A stretch of DNA of 64,000 nt from JAWKNZ01 sp041391425 (GTDB lineage Bacteria > Bdellovibrionota_B > Oligoflexia > Oligoflexales > JAWKNZ01): assembly GCA_041391425.1 (NCBI GenBank), contig JAWKNZ010000008.1, positions 177,269-241,268 on the forward strand. Direction: 5' to 3'. The notes below the pieces were generated by a model. The model searched no databases, was not told the origin of the DNA, and was given only the letters and a program-made list of their open reading frames with translations. Position 1 is the first letter of the stretch; every line of letters begins with the position of its first letter. Below, piece by piece: positions 1 through 8,926 of the stretch. Both the position numbers and the translations under genes were made by a program.

Positions 1-171
1 TTTGAATTAAATGGAGATCTTCCAGAGCATTATGCTAACGAAGTGATTCTTGCATCTGACTCTGACAAGATTGTTTGGTTTTTTGGTTTCGCCCACTATC
101 TTAATGGCCAATGGATAAGCCAATGCGAAAAATCCTACTTAAATCCTTCTGATTTTCTATGTTCTAATTGA
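1..171 (+). CDS. C-terminal end of an unidentified protein (partial)
   Basis: An open frame runs in from the window edge and stops with TGA at 169-171, giving 56 residues. The tail is rich in aromatic residues (WFFGFAHYLNGQW) and has two cysteines. I recognise no family. It reads toward the lipoprotein gene at 328 on the same strand, 156 bases away. It is called coding because the frame is open from the first base and the composition looks like protein. Confidence 0.45.
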   Translation, partial: FELNGDLPEHYANEVILASDSDKIVWFFGFAHYLNGQWISQCEKSYLNPSDFLCSN

Positions 172-327
172 CCATCATCTTAATGCACTTCCATAGCAGT
201 AAACCAGAAGTCAATTCATAAAATATAAGATCAATTTTTCATATTATTGTGATAATATAGCCAATGTTATCCTTTTGGGACTCCGAGATAAGAATTTTTG
301 TAAAATATTTTCAATATAGGTGGCTAA

Positions 328-1197
328 ATGAAAAAAACAATTCTTAGTTTGTTTCTAGTATGTCCATTAAATGCTTGTAATTCTGACAAAAAGGAAGAGC
401 TTTCTTCAAAACAGGTAAGCGCAGTTCTAAAAAGTTCGACACTTAATAGCATAGCTCTCAAGCTGACTGAATCAGCCACTTTAACAAATGTTACCGGACT
501 AGCAGATTCAATTGGACTGAATTTTTCACAAAGCGACTCTGGAAACACTTGCGGATTTAATGTTTGGTCAGCTGATAGCCAAACAACACGTTCTGGACTT
601 GAAGGAAGGACTTATGAGCAATTTGATTTAGGTGATCCTGTATCCTGGACTTCACTCGGAGCCGGTCTGCAAGGTGAGTGCGAATCAGCAATTGTTTCTC
701 AGGTTGAATCTTATTTTATGTATATAGATCTACATATAGCAGTCAATGGAAAAAATAAAATTATAAGAGTATATATGGGGCAACAAGCACCTTTTGAAGC
801 AGGCGATATTGTATTAAAGAATGGGGCCATTTTGTCTTGGTACGATACAGATCAAGATATATTAGTTGTTTCCAGCGAAAAAAGGCCGACAAACCCAGCC
901 ACGGTAGATCTTGGGAAAGAAATTCCTTGGTATGATAATAATGGCAGCGAAAAAATTATTATGATGGAATTTCGAATTGATACGGATAAAAACGATTATA
1001 GCGTCACCAAAAATACTGGACACATAATAGTTGACGTTGACTTTGCAAATTCAGGAATTCAAGTCACCGATACGTCAGATGACAAGTCTATTTTGAAGAC
1101 ACTGAGCTTGCCCTTTTTAGATGCATCTAAGGGAGGGTCAGGCTTATTGAAAGCATCTCTTAAAATTTCTGACAACCGAACTTCTCTTGATCAATAA
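328..1197 (+). CDS. Hypothetical lipoprotein
   Basis: A 289-residue protein starting with a short lipoprotein signal (KK, hydrophobic core ILSLFLVCP, lipobox LNAC with the acceptor Cys at residue 17). The mature protein is acidic, beta-rich in appearance and of no family I recognise. AGGTGG lies a few bases before the ATG and supports this start. It is followed on the opposite strand by tRNA-Leu. Envelope anchoring is inferred from the lipobox only. Confidence 0.75.
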   Translation: MKKTILSLFLVCPLNACNSDKKEELSSKQVSAVLKSSTLNSIALKLTESATLTNVTGLADSIGLNFSQSDSGNTCGFNVWSADSQTTRSGLEGRTYEQFDLGDPVSWTSLGAGLQGECESAIVSQVESYFMYIDLHIAVNGKNKIIRVYMGQQAPFEAGDIVLKNGAILSWYDTDQDILVVSSEKRPTNPATVDLGKEIPWYDNNGSEKIIMMEFRIDTDKNDYSVTKNTGHIIVDVDFANSGIQVTDTSDDKSILKTLSLPFLDASKGGSGLLKASLKISDNRTSLDQ

Positions 1198-1239
1198 GCG
1201 AGTCTTCACCGTTGAGGTTCCCTTGACCTACTCACCCAC

Positions 1240-1324
1240 TGGTGCGAAGAGCGGGACTTGAACCCGCACGGCTCGCGCCACACGCCCCTCAAGCGTGCGT
1301 GTCTACCAATTTCACCACCTTCGC
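1240..1324 (-). tRNA. tRNA-Leu (anticodon GAG)
   Basis: The minus strand folds as a class II tRNA of 85 nt including an encoded 3' CCA. The acceptor arm GCGAAGG pairs with the 3' strand, the anticodon stem CACGC/GCGTG encloses the loop TTGAGGG with anticodon GAG, and the T loop is GTTCAAGTC-like. The long variable arm fits leucine. It reads codon CUC. Confidence 0.95.
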
Positions 1325-1397
1325 ATAATTTCTATTCTACTAAGAATAAGTCATCAGACAAAAACTAAATACATTACAATAGTTTTGAATAAGGTAT

Positions 1398-1766
1398 TTA
1401 TTTGGAACTTCCTGAAGGCTCAGGATTACTTTGACTGTCTTCAGTCTTTACTGGTTCGGTAATTTCGTTAGATTTGGTAGCACCAGTCTGAGATTTAAGT
1501 TTCTCTGAAAGACCGACATTTCCACCACCACCTTGCATAATAGTAAGAGCAATTGAAGTCACCATAAAAATAGCGGCAGCGCCATAAGTTAATTTACCAA
1601 GAAAAGAAGTTGCTCCTGCAGCACCAAAAACACCTTGTGTATTGCCACCACCAAAAGCAGCACCTACACCACCTTGATTTCCACCCTGGACTAGAACAAC
1701 TAAAATCATAAAAATCGCAACAATGACGTGAACAATTATTACAAGTGTTTCTGCCATATAACTCAC
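1398..1766 (-). CDS. secG: Protein translocase subunit SecG
   Basis: A 122-residue SecG, the small subunit of the SecYEG channel in the inner membrane that assists preprotein export. Two hydrophobic segments (about 5-27 and 52-75) flank the family loop with GGVGAAFGGG and the conserved QG and FG pairs. A polar tail rich in Ser, Glu and Lys follows, longer than in E. coli but common in other proteobacteria. It lies between tRNA-Phe upstream and tRNA-Leu downstream, all on the minus strand, so the three may share transcription. Confidence 0.95.
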   Translation of the reverse strand: MSYMAETLVIIVHVIVAIFMILVVLVQGGNQGGVGAAFGGGNTQGVFGAAGATSFLGKLTYGAAAIFMVTSIALTIMQGGGGNVGLSEKLKSQTGATKSNEITEPVKTEDSQSNPEPSGSSK

Positions 1767-1791
1767 TCCACACGCTGCGTTGATAAAAAAA

Positions 1792-1867
<76 letters not shown>

Positions 1868-2045
1868 AATCTCGCAAGAACTATAGGTTTTAGCCTTATC
1901 CTCACATTAAGTCAATCCCGGATACAAAATTTTTTTTACTATCAAGACCGAGGATAAATAAGCTTCAAAACAAGCATACTATCGTTATCACACAACTTAA
2001 TATGCTTTAAAAAAACACCTCAATGAATCCAGCATGCCAGCAATA

Positions 2046-2801
2046 TCACTTCGGGGCTGTTAAAATCTCAACTTCGCCAGTACTACGGATAGCAATAGTG
2101 TGCTCAAATTGAGCAGACAATTTCTTATCTATCGTTACAGCAGTCCATCCATCAGAAAGCATCTTCGTTTGCCATCCTCCGATATTAATCATCGGCTCGA
2201 TAGTAAAAACCATCCCTTTTGTAAGTCTAGTGCCTCGACCTTTTTTGCCATAATGAGGAATTTGCGGATCTTCATGAAAATTTTTTCCTAGCCCATGTCC
2301 GACAAAATCCCGAACAACACTATAACCTCTCTCTTCAGCGATTTGAACAATCACTGCACCAATATCACCAACACGACAACCGTCTCTTACAACACTAATG
2401 CCCGCATCAAGACAATCCTTCGCACACTCAGTAACGAGTCGGGCTTCTTCTGAAACATTACCAACAAAAAAAGTACGCGATGAATCACCATGATAGCCAT
2501 CAACTATAGGTGTAACATCAACATTGATAATGTCCCCTTCTTTTAAAATCTGCTTACGGCTCGGTATCCCATGGCAAACAACCTCATTGACAGAAGTGCA
2601 TACTGATTTTGGAAATCCTCGATAGTTTAGCGGTGCCGAAATGGCTCCACGCTCCGCAGTATATTCGTGAACAAACTGATTTATATCCTCCGTGGTAATT
2701 CCAGGGCGAATAATTTCAGAGACCTTTTCCAATAATTCCCAAGCCAATTGGCCAGCAGGACGCATTGCATCTATTTCTTTATCCGATTTTAAAACAATCA
2801 C
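2046..2801 (-). CDS. map: Methionine aminopeptidase type I
   Basis: Removes the N-terminal methionine from nascent proteins in the cytoplasm using a two-metal centre. The metal ligands are visible in order: NVDVTPIVDGYHGDSSRTF (Asp pair), GHGLGKNFHEDPQIPHYG (His), FTIEPMI (Glu) and QFEHTIAI (Glu). The open frame extends to a TTG at 2825, but a GGATGG ribosome site lies about six bases before the GTG at 2801 and the protein then begins MIVLKSDKEID, as expected for type I enzymes. I therefore use the GTG start, giving 251 residues, the usual type I length. Confidence 0.95.
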   Translation of the reverse strand: MIVLKSDKEIDAMRPAGQLAWELLEKVSEIIRPGITTEDINQFVHEYTAERGAISAPLNYRGFPKSVCTSVNEVVCHGIPSRKQILKEGDIINVDVTPIVDGYHGDSSRTFFVGNVSEEARLVTECAKDCLDAGISVVRDGCRVGDIGAVIVQIAEERGYSVVRDFVGHGLGKNFHEDPQIPHYGKKGRGTRLTKGMVFTIEPMINIGGWQTKMLSDGWTAVTIDKKLSAQFEHTIAIRSTGEVEILTAPK

Positions 2802-2916
2802 AAAAACCCATCCATATTCGATCAAAACGCAACATCAATAATGGCGGTCATAGCCAGAATACTTTCTAACCTCAAGAAAGCATTTTCTTTCTTCAACCAA
2901 ACCAAAGTAATAACCA

Positions 2917-3141
2917 TTAGGCCAACAAAACATCTTTTAACTCAGGAAAATGCTCCCTAAAAATAGGAACGATGCCATTAAATAATGTAATGTGGCTTGA
3001 TGGACATCCAGAACACCCACCAAACAATCTGATTGTAATAACTCCATCATCAACATCAACCAGCTCACACCCACCTGCGTGCATCTCCAAATAAGGATTG
3101 ATCTCCTTTTCAATAACCTGATTAATTGTTTCTATATTCAT
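2917..3141 (-). CDS. NifU-like C-terminal domain protein (Fe-S cluster scaffold)
   Basis: A 74-residue stand-alone NifU C-terminal domain, a family that carries or transfers Fe-S clusters in the cytoplasm. The hallmark CxxC is in GGCSGCPSS near residues 43-51, followed by a helix typical of the family. AAGGAG sits six bases before the ATG at 3141, so this start is preferred to the upstream ATG at 3165. It could donate clusters to QueG or to respiratory enzymes; that link is inference. Confidence 0.88.
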   Translation of the reverse strand: MNIETINQVIEKEINPYLEMHAGGCELVDVDDGVITIRLFGGCSGCPSSHITLFNGIVPIFREHFPELKDVLLA

Positions 3142-3214
3142 AATATGCTCCTTAATATACCGCACATAATATAAACAAATATAGTGCAGCTAAACCTATT
3201 TTTCTAATTAAAAT

Positions 3215-4147
3215 TTAAGCATTTTTCAACACAAACTCTCTCACTCCACGGATAGCCGCTCTCCCCATAGCCAAAACGGCCTCACGAGAGTTTCCAGCAA
3301 TATGAGGAGTTGCAACTATATTTTCTAATGAATACAACCTTTTACTTGTTAAAGGCTCTTTCTCAAAAACATCGACTCCTGCTCCCATTATAGCTCGACT
3401 TTCTAAGACAGAAATTAAAGCATTTTCTTCTACCACCTCACCCCGACTTGTATTAATCAAAACAGCAGTCGGCTTCATCATACTAAACTCTTGAAATGAA
3501 ATCATTTTTTTTGTTTCTGAAGTTAAAGGGACATGCAAACTAACCACATCAGCATGCCGAAGCGCATAAGATAATGAGGTTATCTTACCTTCAGTTAAAG
3601 AGGCTATCTCGGCAATATCGACAATATCAACTAACAGCAGATTACATGAAAAAGCACGCAAAAGTCTTGCTACAGCTCCTCCACAAGCGCCACAGCCTAT
3701 TATAGCCACAGTCTTACCTGTCAGGCTTACTCCTCCATCTTTAAGCCAAGTACCATGGTGGAGTAAACGAGAAGAAATTGCAATGCGCCGTAAAACCGCT
3801 AGCATTAGTCCAATAGTATGCTCGGCAACAGCTTCCTTATTAACCCCTGGCTCATAAAATAGCTCCACACCTTGAGCTTCCAAAGCTAAAAGATCAATAT
3901 TATCGATCCCTACACCATATTTACAAATGGCTTTAATCTCAGGTAAGCGCGATAAAAGCTCTGCATCAAACTTCTCTTTTCCTGCAATCACAACCTCGGC
4001 GCCTCGAATGAACTCAAATAGCTCCGAATCAACCAACTCAGCCCTCGGATCACAAAAAGTCAAACTGTGGCCCTTAAATGCAACAGCAGCTTCCATTCTA
4101 AGAGTATCATTCTTAGCAAAACTAGTAGATGTAACCACAATTTTCAT
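3215..4147 (-). CDS. D-isomer specific 2-hydroxyacid dehydrogenase (phosphoglycerate dehydrogenase-like)
   Basis: A 310-residue NAD-dependent 2-hydroxyacid dehydrogenase. The Rossmann motif is present as GKTVAIIGCGACGGAVARLL, the catalytic Arg region as INTSRGEVV, the Glu in EKEPL and the catalytic His in TPHIAG. The closest general description is SerA-like without the regulatory ACT domain, so the substrate could be 3-phosphoglycerate or another 2-oxo acid. The start MKIVVTS at 4147 is chosen over the upstream ATG at 4186 because it begins directly at the first beta strand. Confidence 0.82.
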   Translation of the reverse strand: MKIVVTSTSFAKNDTLRMEAAVAFKGHSLTFCDPRAELVDSELFEFIRGAEVVIAGKEKFDAELLSRLPEIKAICKYGVGIDNIDLLALEAQGVELFYEPGVNKEAVAEHTIGLMLAVLRRIAISSRLLHHGTWLKDGGVSLTGKTVAIIGCGACGGAVARLLRAFSCNLLLVDIVDIAEIASLTEGKITSLSYALRHADVVSLHVPLTSETKKMISFQEFSMMKPTAVLINTSRGEVVEENALISVLESRAIMGAGVDVFEKEPLTSKRLYSLENIVATPHIAGNSREAVLAMGRAAIRGVREFVLKNA

Positions 4148-4237
4148 GAAAAACCCGTCATTTACACGCAACAGGAAGTAAAACAAAAGTATCTTTATTC
4201 GCGGAGGTCATAGGCATCAATAACAAATTATCAAACT

Positions 4238-4723
4238 CTAACGCTCAGGATGAAGTTCAAGCGCTAAAGAGACAGTATCAACAGATCGATGAGAAATAGG
4301 CTTAAGCTCATAATTCCAATCCAAGACTACATCTTCGCCGGGATCTATCCTATGCCGCAAAGCTTTATTAACAGGTGCAAAGTCAATCAGATCTTCATCA
4401 GAGCTCCTGTCTTCAATAACAGTCCCAAGACTAGGCTTTAACGACATACGTTGCGAAAACTGAATTGGGTGATGCCCAATATTCTTTAAATAAAAGCGGA
4501 TATTTTTTTTAACGCTTGGTTCTACTTTATGCCCTAAAACTTGTGGCCTTATTACTAAAGGCAAACCTACGGCAGAAGCTGAAAATCGAACATTCACCCG
4601 ATTGTGCCTTTGACTGTACCCTACACTTTGTTTCTGTAGATCATCAGCATTTTGCCCTAATTGAGTCATACCAAACCAAACACACAACAAAAATCCAGTT
4701 AGGTAAAAAATCTTCCAGAACAT
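4238..4723 (-). CDS. Cox11/CtaG-like protein lacking the copper-binding cysteines
   Basis: A 161-residue protein with one N-terminal membrane segment (residues 3-20) and a soluble beta-rich domain. Its landmarks line up with the copper chaperone Cox11/CtaG of cytochrome c oxidase: VRFSASAVGLPLVIRP for the family's VRFdA-GLPw-fRP, FYLKNIGHHPI for FY-A-N-t--P, and IDPGEDVVLDWNYELKP for L-PGE-vdmPv-F-vDP. The copper-binding CFCF stretch is replaced by DFAPVNKAL; the only Cys is in the membrane segment. GAGG six bases before the ATG at 4723 sets the start. It follows ctaA and ctaB, consistent with an oxidase assembly role, but copper delivery by the classic cysteines is not possible. The assignment rests on motif spacing. 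Confidence 0.6.
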   Translation of the reverse strand: MFWKIFYLTGFLLCVWFGMTQLGQNADDLQKQSVGYSQRHNRVNVRFSASAVGLPLVIRPQVLGHKVEPSVKKNIRFYLKNIGHHPIQFSQRMSLKPSLGTVIEDRSSDEDLIDFAPVNKALRHRIDPGEDVVLDWNYELKPISHRSVDTVSLALELHPER

Positions 4724-4765
4724 TATAAGCCTCAAATTAATGCCATCCAAACTATTTTAGCTAAA

Positions 4766-5674
4766 CTAGCAAAAGGATTTTTCAATAGCCAAGACGACAA
4801 AAACAAGCAAAGTATAAATACAAGAAAAGTGAAATAAAGCCATAGCTTTTGCATTATCTTTTGCTAAATACAACTTGGTAGCATCAAGAGCAAATTTCAA
4901 AGTTAGAGGCATAGCTATTAGTAAAAACCACAACCCTGCAGCATCAAAATAATATAAACTAAAGATGCATGGGATAAGAAGAAAACTATAAATCATCATC
5001 GATCTACGAGTTTTGTGATCTCCATAAATGACCGGATACATTGGAATCCCAGCTTTTGCATAATCCTTTTTATACTTCAAAGCTAAAGCCCAAAAATGTG
5101 GAGGCGTCCAAAAAAAGATAATTAAAAACATAACCCACGCTGGCCAGCCTAATGAATTAGTAACCGCTGCCCATCCGATAAGAGGCCCAACTGCTCCTGC
5201 AGCACCTCCTATGACAATATTCTGCGCCGTCCTTGGTTTAAGAATTAATGTATAAATCACAACATAAAAAATATGGCCAGCTAACCCCACATACGCAGCC
5301 ATAGGAGTTGCACATTGAAATAAAACAAAAAAACCAGCTATACCTAACAATAGTCCAAAAGATATCGCATTCAATCGAGGCACTTTACCTGCCGGCAAAG
5401 AACGCCTCTCCGTTCTTGCCATCACCTTATCAATATCCTGCTCAACAATCTGATTGAATGCTGCTGCACTAGCAGACAATAATCCTGAACCAATGATTAC
5501 CGCAAAAAACAATAAAGCCGACGGCAACTGAGTTTGACTAGCCAACAATACTCCCGGCACAGCAGTGACAACGACAAGCAAAGTTATGGTCGGTTTTGTC
5601 AAATTTAAGTAATCTTTCCAACCGGCCTGACTAGCAGAACGCTTCAACTCTGTCGATAAGGTTTCAGCAGTCAA
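4766..5674 (-). CDS. ctaB: Protoheme IX farnesyltransferase (heme O synthase)
   Basis: Adds a farnesyl group to heme b to make heme O, the first step toward heme A, in the inner membrane. The prenyltransferase signature FNQIVEQDIDKVMARTERR followed by LPAGK is intact, and about eight to nine hydrophobic segments follow. The open frame extends into ctaA, but GAGGAG precedes a TTG at 5674 by seven bases, giving a 302-residue protein of normal family length and removing the overlap. It lies 37 bases after ctaA and before the Cox11-like gene in one operon. Confidence 0.94.
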   Translation of the reverse strand: MTAETLSTELKRSASQAGWKDYLNLTKPTITLLVVVTAVPGVLLASQTQLPSALLFFAVIIGSGLLSASAAAFNQIVEQDIDKVMARTERRSLPAGKVPRLNAISFGLLLGIAGFFVLFQCATPMAAYVGLAGHIFYVVIYTLILKPRTAQNIVIGGAAGAVGPLIGWAAVTNSLGWPAWVMFLIIFFWTPPHFWALALKYKKDYAKAGIPMYPVIYGDHKTRRSMMIYSFLLIPCIFSLYYFDAAGLWFLLIAMPLTLKFALDATKLYLAKDNAKAMALFHFSCIYTLLVFVVLAIEKSFC

Positions 5675-5711
5675 AATAACACTCCTCAATAAACGAAAAG
5701 CCAACGACCAA

Positions 5712-6701
5712 TTATCTTGATGGTACAGCTGGCTTAATAGGTGTAACATTCGAAAAAGGCTCTCCTTCAGCGGAGAATTGATCCAAACCTTTATAAGACT
5801 TTGCAGCAAACATCAAAATGGTCGCTGACAACACGACAGTGAATAAAGCCAGCGCATTAGCTAAGTGCGCAACAGACGCCCAAACAGGCAAAGAATAGAA
5901 TATATTAATAACACCCAATAAGATTTGCAATAAAACTAAAGTTGGCAACAAACGCACAACTACAGAAAAAAAGCGGCTAGTTGGCCCCCTCAATATAAGG
6001 ATATTCACAAAGATTGCATAAATCATAATAAAATATGCAAAAAATCTATGAAAAACCTGTAAATAAATCAGAAAAGATCCGTTCACTGGAATCCATTGAT
6101 CATAGCATTTAGGAAAATCCGGACACACCAAGCCAGCATAATTACTAGAAACCATACCCCCGACAAAAATTTGAACAAAAAGCAATAAACTAAAAATAGC
6201 AAAAGAAACTTTTACTTTTTTAGAAGCTTTCAGCTTTATCGAAGCCCCAGAAGATATTAGCCACGCCTTGATAGCAACCCATAATAGCAATGCAAAAAAA
6301 ACTAAAGCATTTATTAAATGCAATGAAACCATTTTAGGGTCAAGCAGCTTAAGAACAGTTAACCCACCTAAAATGCACTGTATAAGAAACAAAGCTCCAA
6401 CACACAATAACTGCAGACCAAATGTTTTACGAATGAAAGAATTTCTAAAAATTTTGACAAGGGCAATAACAAGAACACCCCCAAGGATTAGAGCCGACAA
6501 TCGATGAAACCACTCCAAGAATATTTGCATATCCATCACCGGAGTCAATTGATTATAGCAAAGAGGCCAATCCGGGCATGCTAAGCCTGAGTCAGTAGCT
6601 CGCACCAAAGCACCCAAGACAATAAGGTCAAAAGCCAAAAAAGCCGCCCATGCGACCACATTACCGAAACTGCGAATAGCATCCGCTTTTCTATCTGTCA
6701 T
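5712..6701 (-). CDS. ctaA: Heme A synthase
   Basis: A 329-residue inner-membrane protein that converts heme O to heme A for cytochrome oxidase. It shows the repeated family architecture: two halves each with a TDSGLACPDWP or YAGLVCPDFPKC motif followed by a FHR histidine helix (WFHRLSA and VFHRFFA), and later His residues in SLHLINA and VAHLANA. The ATG has AGGG upstream. It starts the ctaA-ctaB-Cox11-like run and is preceded by a 49-residue membrane protein gene. Confidence 0.94.
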   Translation of the reverse strand: MTDRKADAIRSFGNVVAWAAFLAFDLIVLGALVRATDSGLACPDWPLCYNQLTPVMDMQIFLEWFHRLSALILGGVLVIALVKIFRNSFIRKTFGLQLLCVGALFLIQCILGGLTVLKLLDPKMVSLHLINALVFFALLLWVAIKAWLISSGASIKLKASKKVKVSFAIFSLLLFVQIFVGGMVSSNYAGLVCPDFPKCYDQWIPVNGSFLIYLQVFHRFFAYFIMIYAIFVNILILRGPTSRFFSVVVRLLPTLVLLQILLGVINIFYSLPVWASVAHLANALALFTVVLSATILMFAAKSYKGLDQFSAEGEPFSNVTPIKPAVPSR

Positions 6702-6769
6702 TGAAACCCTTGCTTTCTCACTTTTAGAAGCTACCTGACGTGCAGAACATCGCGTAGGTCAGAAAGCTT

Positions 6770-6919
6770 TTATGGAAATACCGGAGTTAGCCCATACCAA
6801 ATCGGAAAAAAAACACAGGCAAAAAACAATGCTGGGAAAATAAGAATTACTGCAGCTAAATAAATCCAACCTATGCTCTCTTTACCATGGTCTCTAATTG
6901 GTTTTGCGCTAGACGACAT
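6770..6919 (-). CDS. Small single-pass membrane protein, 49 residues
   Basis: A short reading frame from an ATG at 6919 to a TAA at 6770. The product has a polar start (MSSSAKPIRDHGKE), one clear membrane helix (WIYLAAVILIFPALFFACVF) and a short aromatic and proline-rich end (PIWYGLTPVFP). AGGGAG lies nine bases before the ATG. It reads into ctaA 68 bases downstream on the same strand, so a role with the terminal oxidase or its assembly is plausible but unproven. No family is recognised. Confidence 0.55.
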   Translation of the reverse strand: MSSSAKPIRDHGKESIGWIYLAAVILIFPALFFACVFFPIWYGLTPVFP

Positions 6920-7162
6920 TGCCCACAACTCCCTATGCATGTGTTATCTATATTGCTCTGTAATTTCCATTTGTTACACATAACTAAGTCTAACCGTAGG
7001 ATACTTTTACCATGTAAGTGCTTCGATTGGAAGCCGAATCCAAACCCAACCCTATAAATTAAAGTCCTTCTCAAACAAAAAATCATCACCACAAGGATAT
7101 AGCTTATTTTGAATGCACATATTAAAATCTGCCTGACATCATTAACACAGTCCGACGAGTTT

Positions 7163-7641
7163 CTAAACTGCACCCATCTCTGAAACTAAGGCCAAAATAT
7201 CTTCGTGGTGAGTGTTAGTTTTCACTTTATCCATGATTGATAAAATGCGGCCATCTTTACCAATAATAAAAGTAGTCCGAATAATACCCATGCTCTCTCT
7301 ACCCATAAACTTCTTTAGCCCCCATACACCGTATTTATCTGCAATTTTATGATCAGGATCAGAAAGCAGCCTAAAATTAAGCTCATATTTATCTTGAAAC
7401 TTGGTAAGCTTATCTGGAGTATCAGGGCTAACTCCTAGTACAACAATACCTGCTTTTTCAAATTTTTTCTTAAAATCTCTTATTCCACAAGCTTGGACAG
7501 TACAGCCTGGGGTCATAGCTTTCGGATAAAAATATAAAACTACTATATTTTGACCTTTAAAGTCCTTAACGAAACTTTATTTCCATCTTGGTCCAACAAA
7601 GTAAAATTCGGTGCTACAAGCCCAATCTTTGATGTTGTCAT
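7163..7641 (-). pseudogene. bcp: Peroxiredoxin of the Bcp/PrxQ type, frameshifted
   Basis: Reduces peroxides in the cytoplasm using thioredoxin. From the ATG at 7641 (GGAGGGGGAG upstream) the protein reads MTTSKIGLVAPNFTLLDQDG, then a stop. One extra A near 7564-7568 (TTAAGG to TTAAAGG) restores the frame into DFKGQNIVVLYFYPKAM and the active site TPGCTVQACGIRDF, with peroxidatic and second Cys both present. The rest is a complete Bcp of about 158 residues. A single-base deletion, real or a sequence error, is the only defect seen. Confidence 0.85.
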
Positions 7642-7997
7642 ACTCCCCCTCCCTTAAGCCAATATTTCAATAACAAATGCACTCCTAATATAGCAATCCG
7701 ACATATACAGAGTTGAGGCATCAAAGGAAAAAGTACCAAATCAATGGTATTAAAGAAGGCTTTCTTTCTCCTGAGTCAACGCCAAAACAACGCCCATCAG
7801 GTCAGCTTCATAGCAAAGCGACGGGTATTGTAGAATAGAATATTAAGCTTTTCCAGCGTTTCCGAGAAATTATGAAATCAATACACCAGAATACAGAATG
7901 CAACTAAATATTAATAAATATTAGATAGTTATAAAACACTATTAAGATTTTTAGTAAATTTTCCGAATACAAGTTAACAGCGCAGGGGACGTTTCTA
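7642..7997. other. Divergent intergenic region between bcp and the TIGR02147 gene
   Basis: 356 bases without a convincing gene. It must hold promoters for the two divergent genes. It is AT-rich near the right end and includes the 12-mer TTAGATAGTTAT at 7921, which recurs twice elsewhere in front of genes. No tRNA or strong hairpin was found. Confidence 0.5.
7921..7932 (+). repeat. 12-mer TTAGATAGTTAT, copy 1
   Basis: Exact 12-mer also found at 10011-10022 and 34871-34882, each in the upstream region of a plus-strand gene. Here it lies 66 bases before the TIGR02147 start and is followed by TAAAAC, so it may overlap a -10 region. Confidence 0.4.
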
Positions 7998-8885
7998 ATG
8001 GCTGAAAAGAAGCAGACAGAGGAAAGAGCGGAGAGCTCCAAAACGAAAAATACTTTAGATATATATGGTTACACTGATTATCGATGTTTCCTTCGTGATT
8101 TTTACGAGTCTCGCAAATCAAGCCAAAGAGGATACAGCTATAGAAGTTTTTCAAAAACCGCTGGTTTCTCATCCCCCAACTTTCTCAAGCTCGTTATAGA
8201 CGGCAAACGAAATATTAGCCAAGAAACCATCGAAAAATTCATCAAAGCTTTAGGGCTACAAAATAAGAGAGCAGAATATTTCCGCGTTCTCGTCAACATG
8301 AATCAATCTAAAAGTGACAATGAAAAAGAAATTTTTTTCTACCAGCTGCGAAGCATGACTCCAAAAGCCAAGAGAAGAGAGCTTAATTTAGAAAGTTTAC
8401 AATACTTAAGTAACTGGCTATATCCGGTCATCCGCGAAATGATCTCATTAGGGGAGTTTCGTGAAGATCCACACTGGATAGCAAGAAGGGTGACGGCTGA
8501 CATCAGCCCTAACGATGTAGAGTCAGCTATGAGATTTCTTATTAAAGAAAAATTCATTGAAAAAGACAGAGACAGTGGCAAATGGACAGCCAAAGAGGAC
8601 ATGGTCTTATCCTCAGATGAGGTACGAAGTCTAGCAATTAGAAATTATCACCGACAAATGATCGAAAGAGCCAAAGAAACACTAGAGGGCCTGGACTTAA
8701 AAGAAAGAGAATTCGGAGCCGTAACTTTTGTAATGCCCGAAAGTCTTATAGATGAGCTAAAAAATAAGTTAAAAACCTTCCGTAGCGAGCTGCATGCATG
8801 GTCTGTACAAGCTTGTGAAGATCAACCTTCTGATGTTGTTATACAAGTCAATTTTCAAATGTTTCCCCATACAAAAAAACTATAA
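7998..8885 (+). CDS. TIGR02147 family protein (putative DNA-binding regulator)
   Basis: A 295-residue cytoplasmic protein. The N-terminal third carries the family hallmarks: YTDYRCFLRDFYESRK, then YSYRSFSKTAGFSSPNFLKLVIDGKRNIS, which is a helix-turn-helix of the kind seen in this family, and a middle region (FYQL, SLQYLSNWLYPVIREM). Near residues 181-200 a second winged-helix-like segment (AMRFLIKEKFIEKD) follows. The family is known mainly from Bdellovibrio-like bacteria and Fibrobacter, and its targets are mostly unknown. GGGGA lies about nine bases before the ATG. It converges on the RluA-type gene. Confidence 0.85.
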   Translation: MAEKKQTEERAESSKTKNTLDIYGYTDYRCFLRDFYESRKSSQRGYSYRSFSKTAGFSSPNFLKLVIDGKRNISQETIEKFIKALGLQNKRAEYFRVLVNMNQSKSDNEKEIFFYQLRSMTPKAKRRELNLESLQYLSNWLYPVIREMISLGEFREDPHWIARRVTADISPNDVESAMRFLIKEKFIEKDRDSGKWTAKEDMVLSSDEVRSLAIRNYHRQMIERAKETLEGLDLKEREFGAVTFVMPESLIDELKNKLKTFRSELHAWSVQACEDQPSDVVIQVNFQMFPHTKKL

Positions 8886-8926
8886 GAACTCTCCAAACAT
8901 CAGGGCTAGGAAACCGATAAACCCAT

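Noticed and set aside
2000..2045. Terminator after map
   Set aside because: GCTGG occurs as a direct repeat rather than an inverted one and does not form a stem before the T run.
6871..7173. 100-codon minus-strand frame overlapping the end of bcp and the small membrane protein gene
   Set aside because: It overlaps the better-supported 49-residue frame in another phase, has no ribosome site and no family match.
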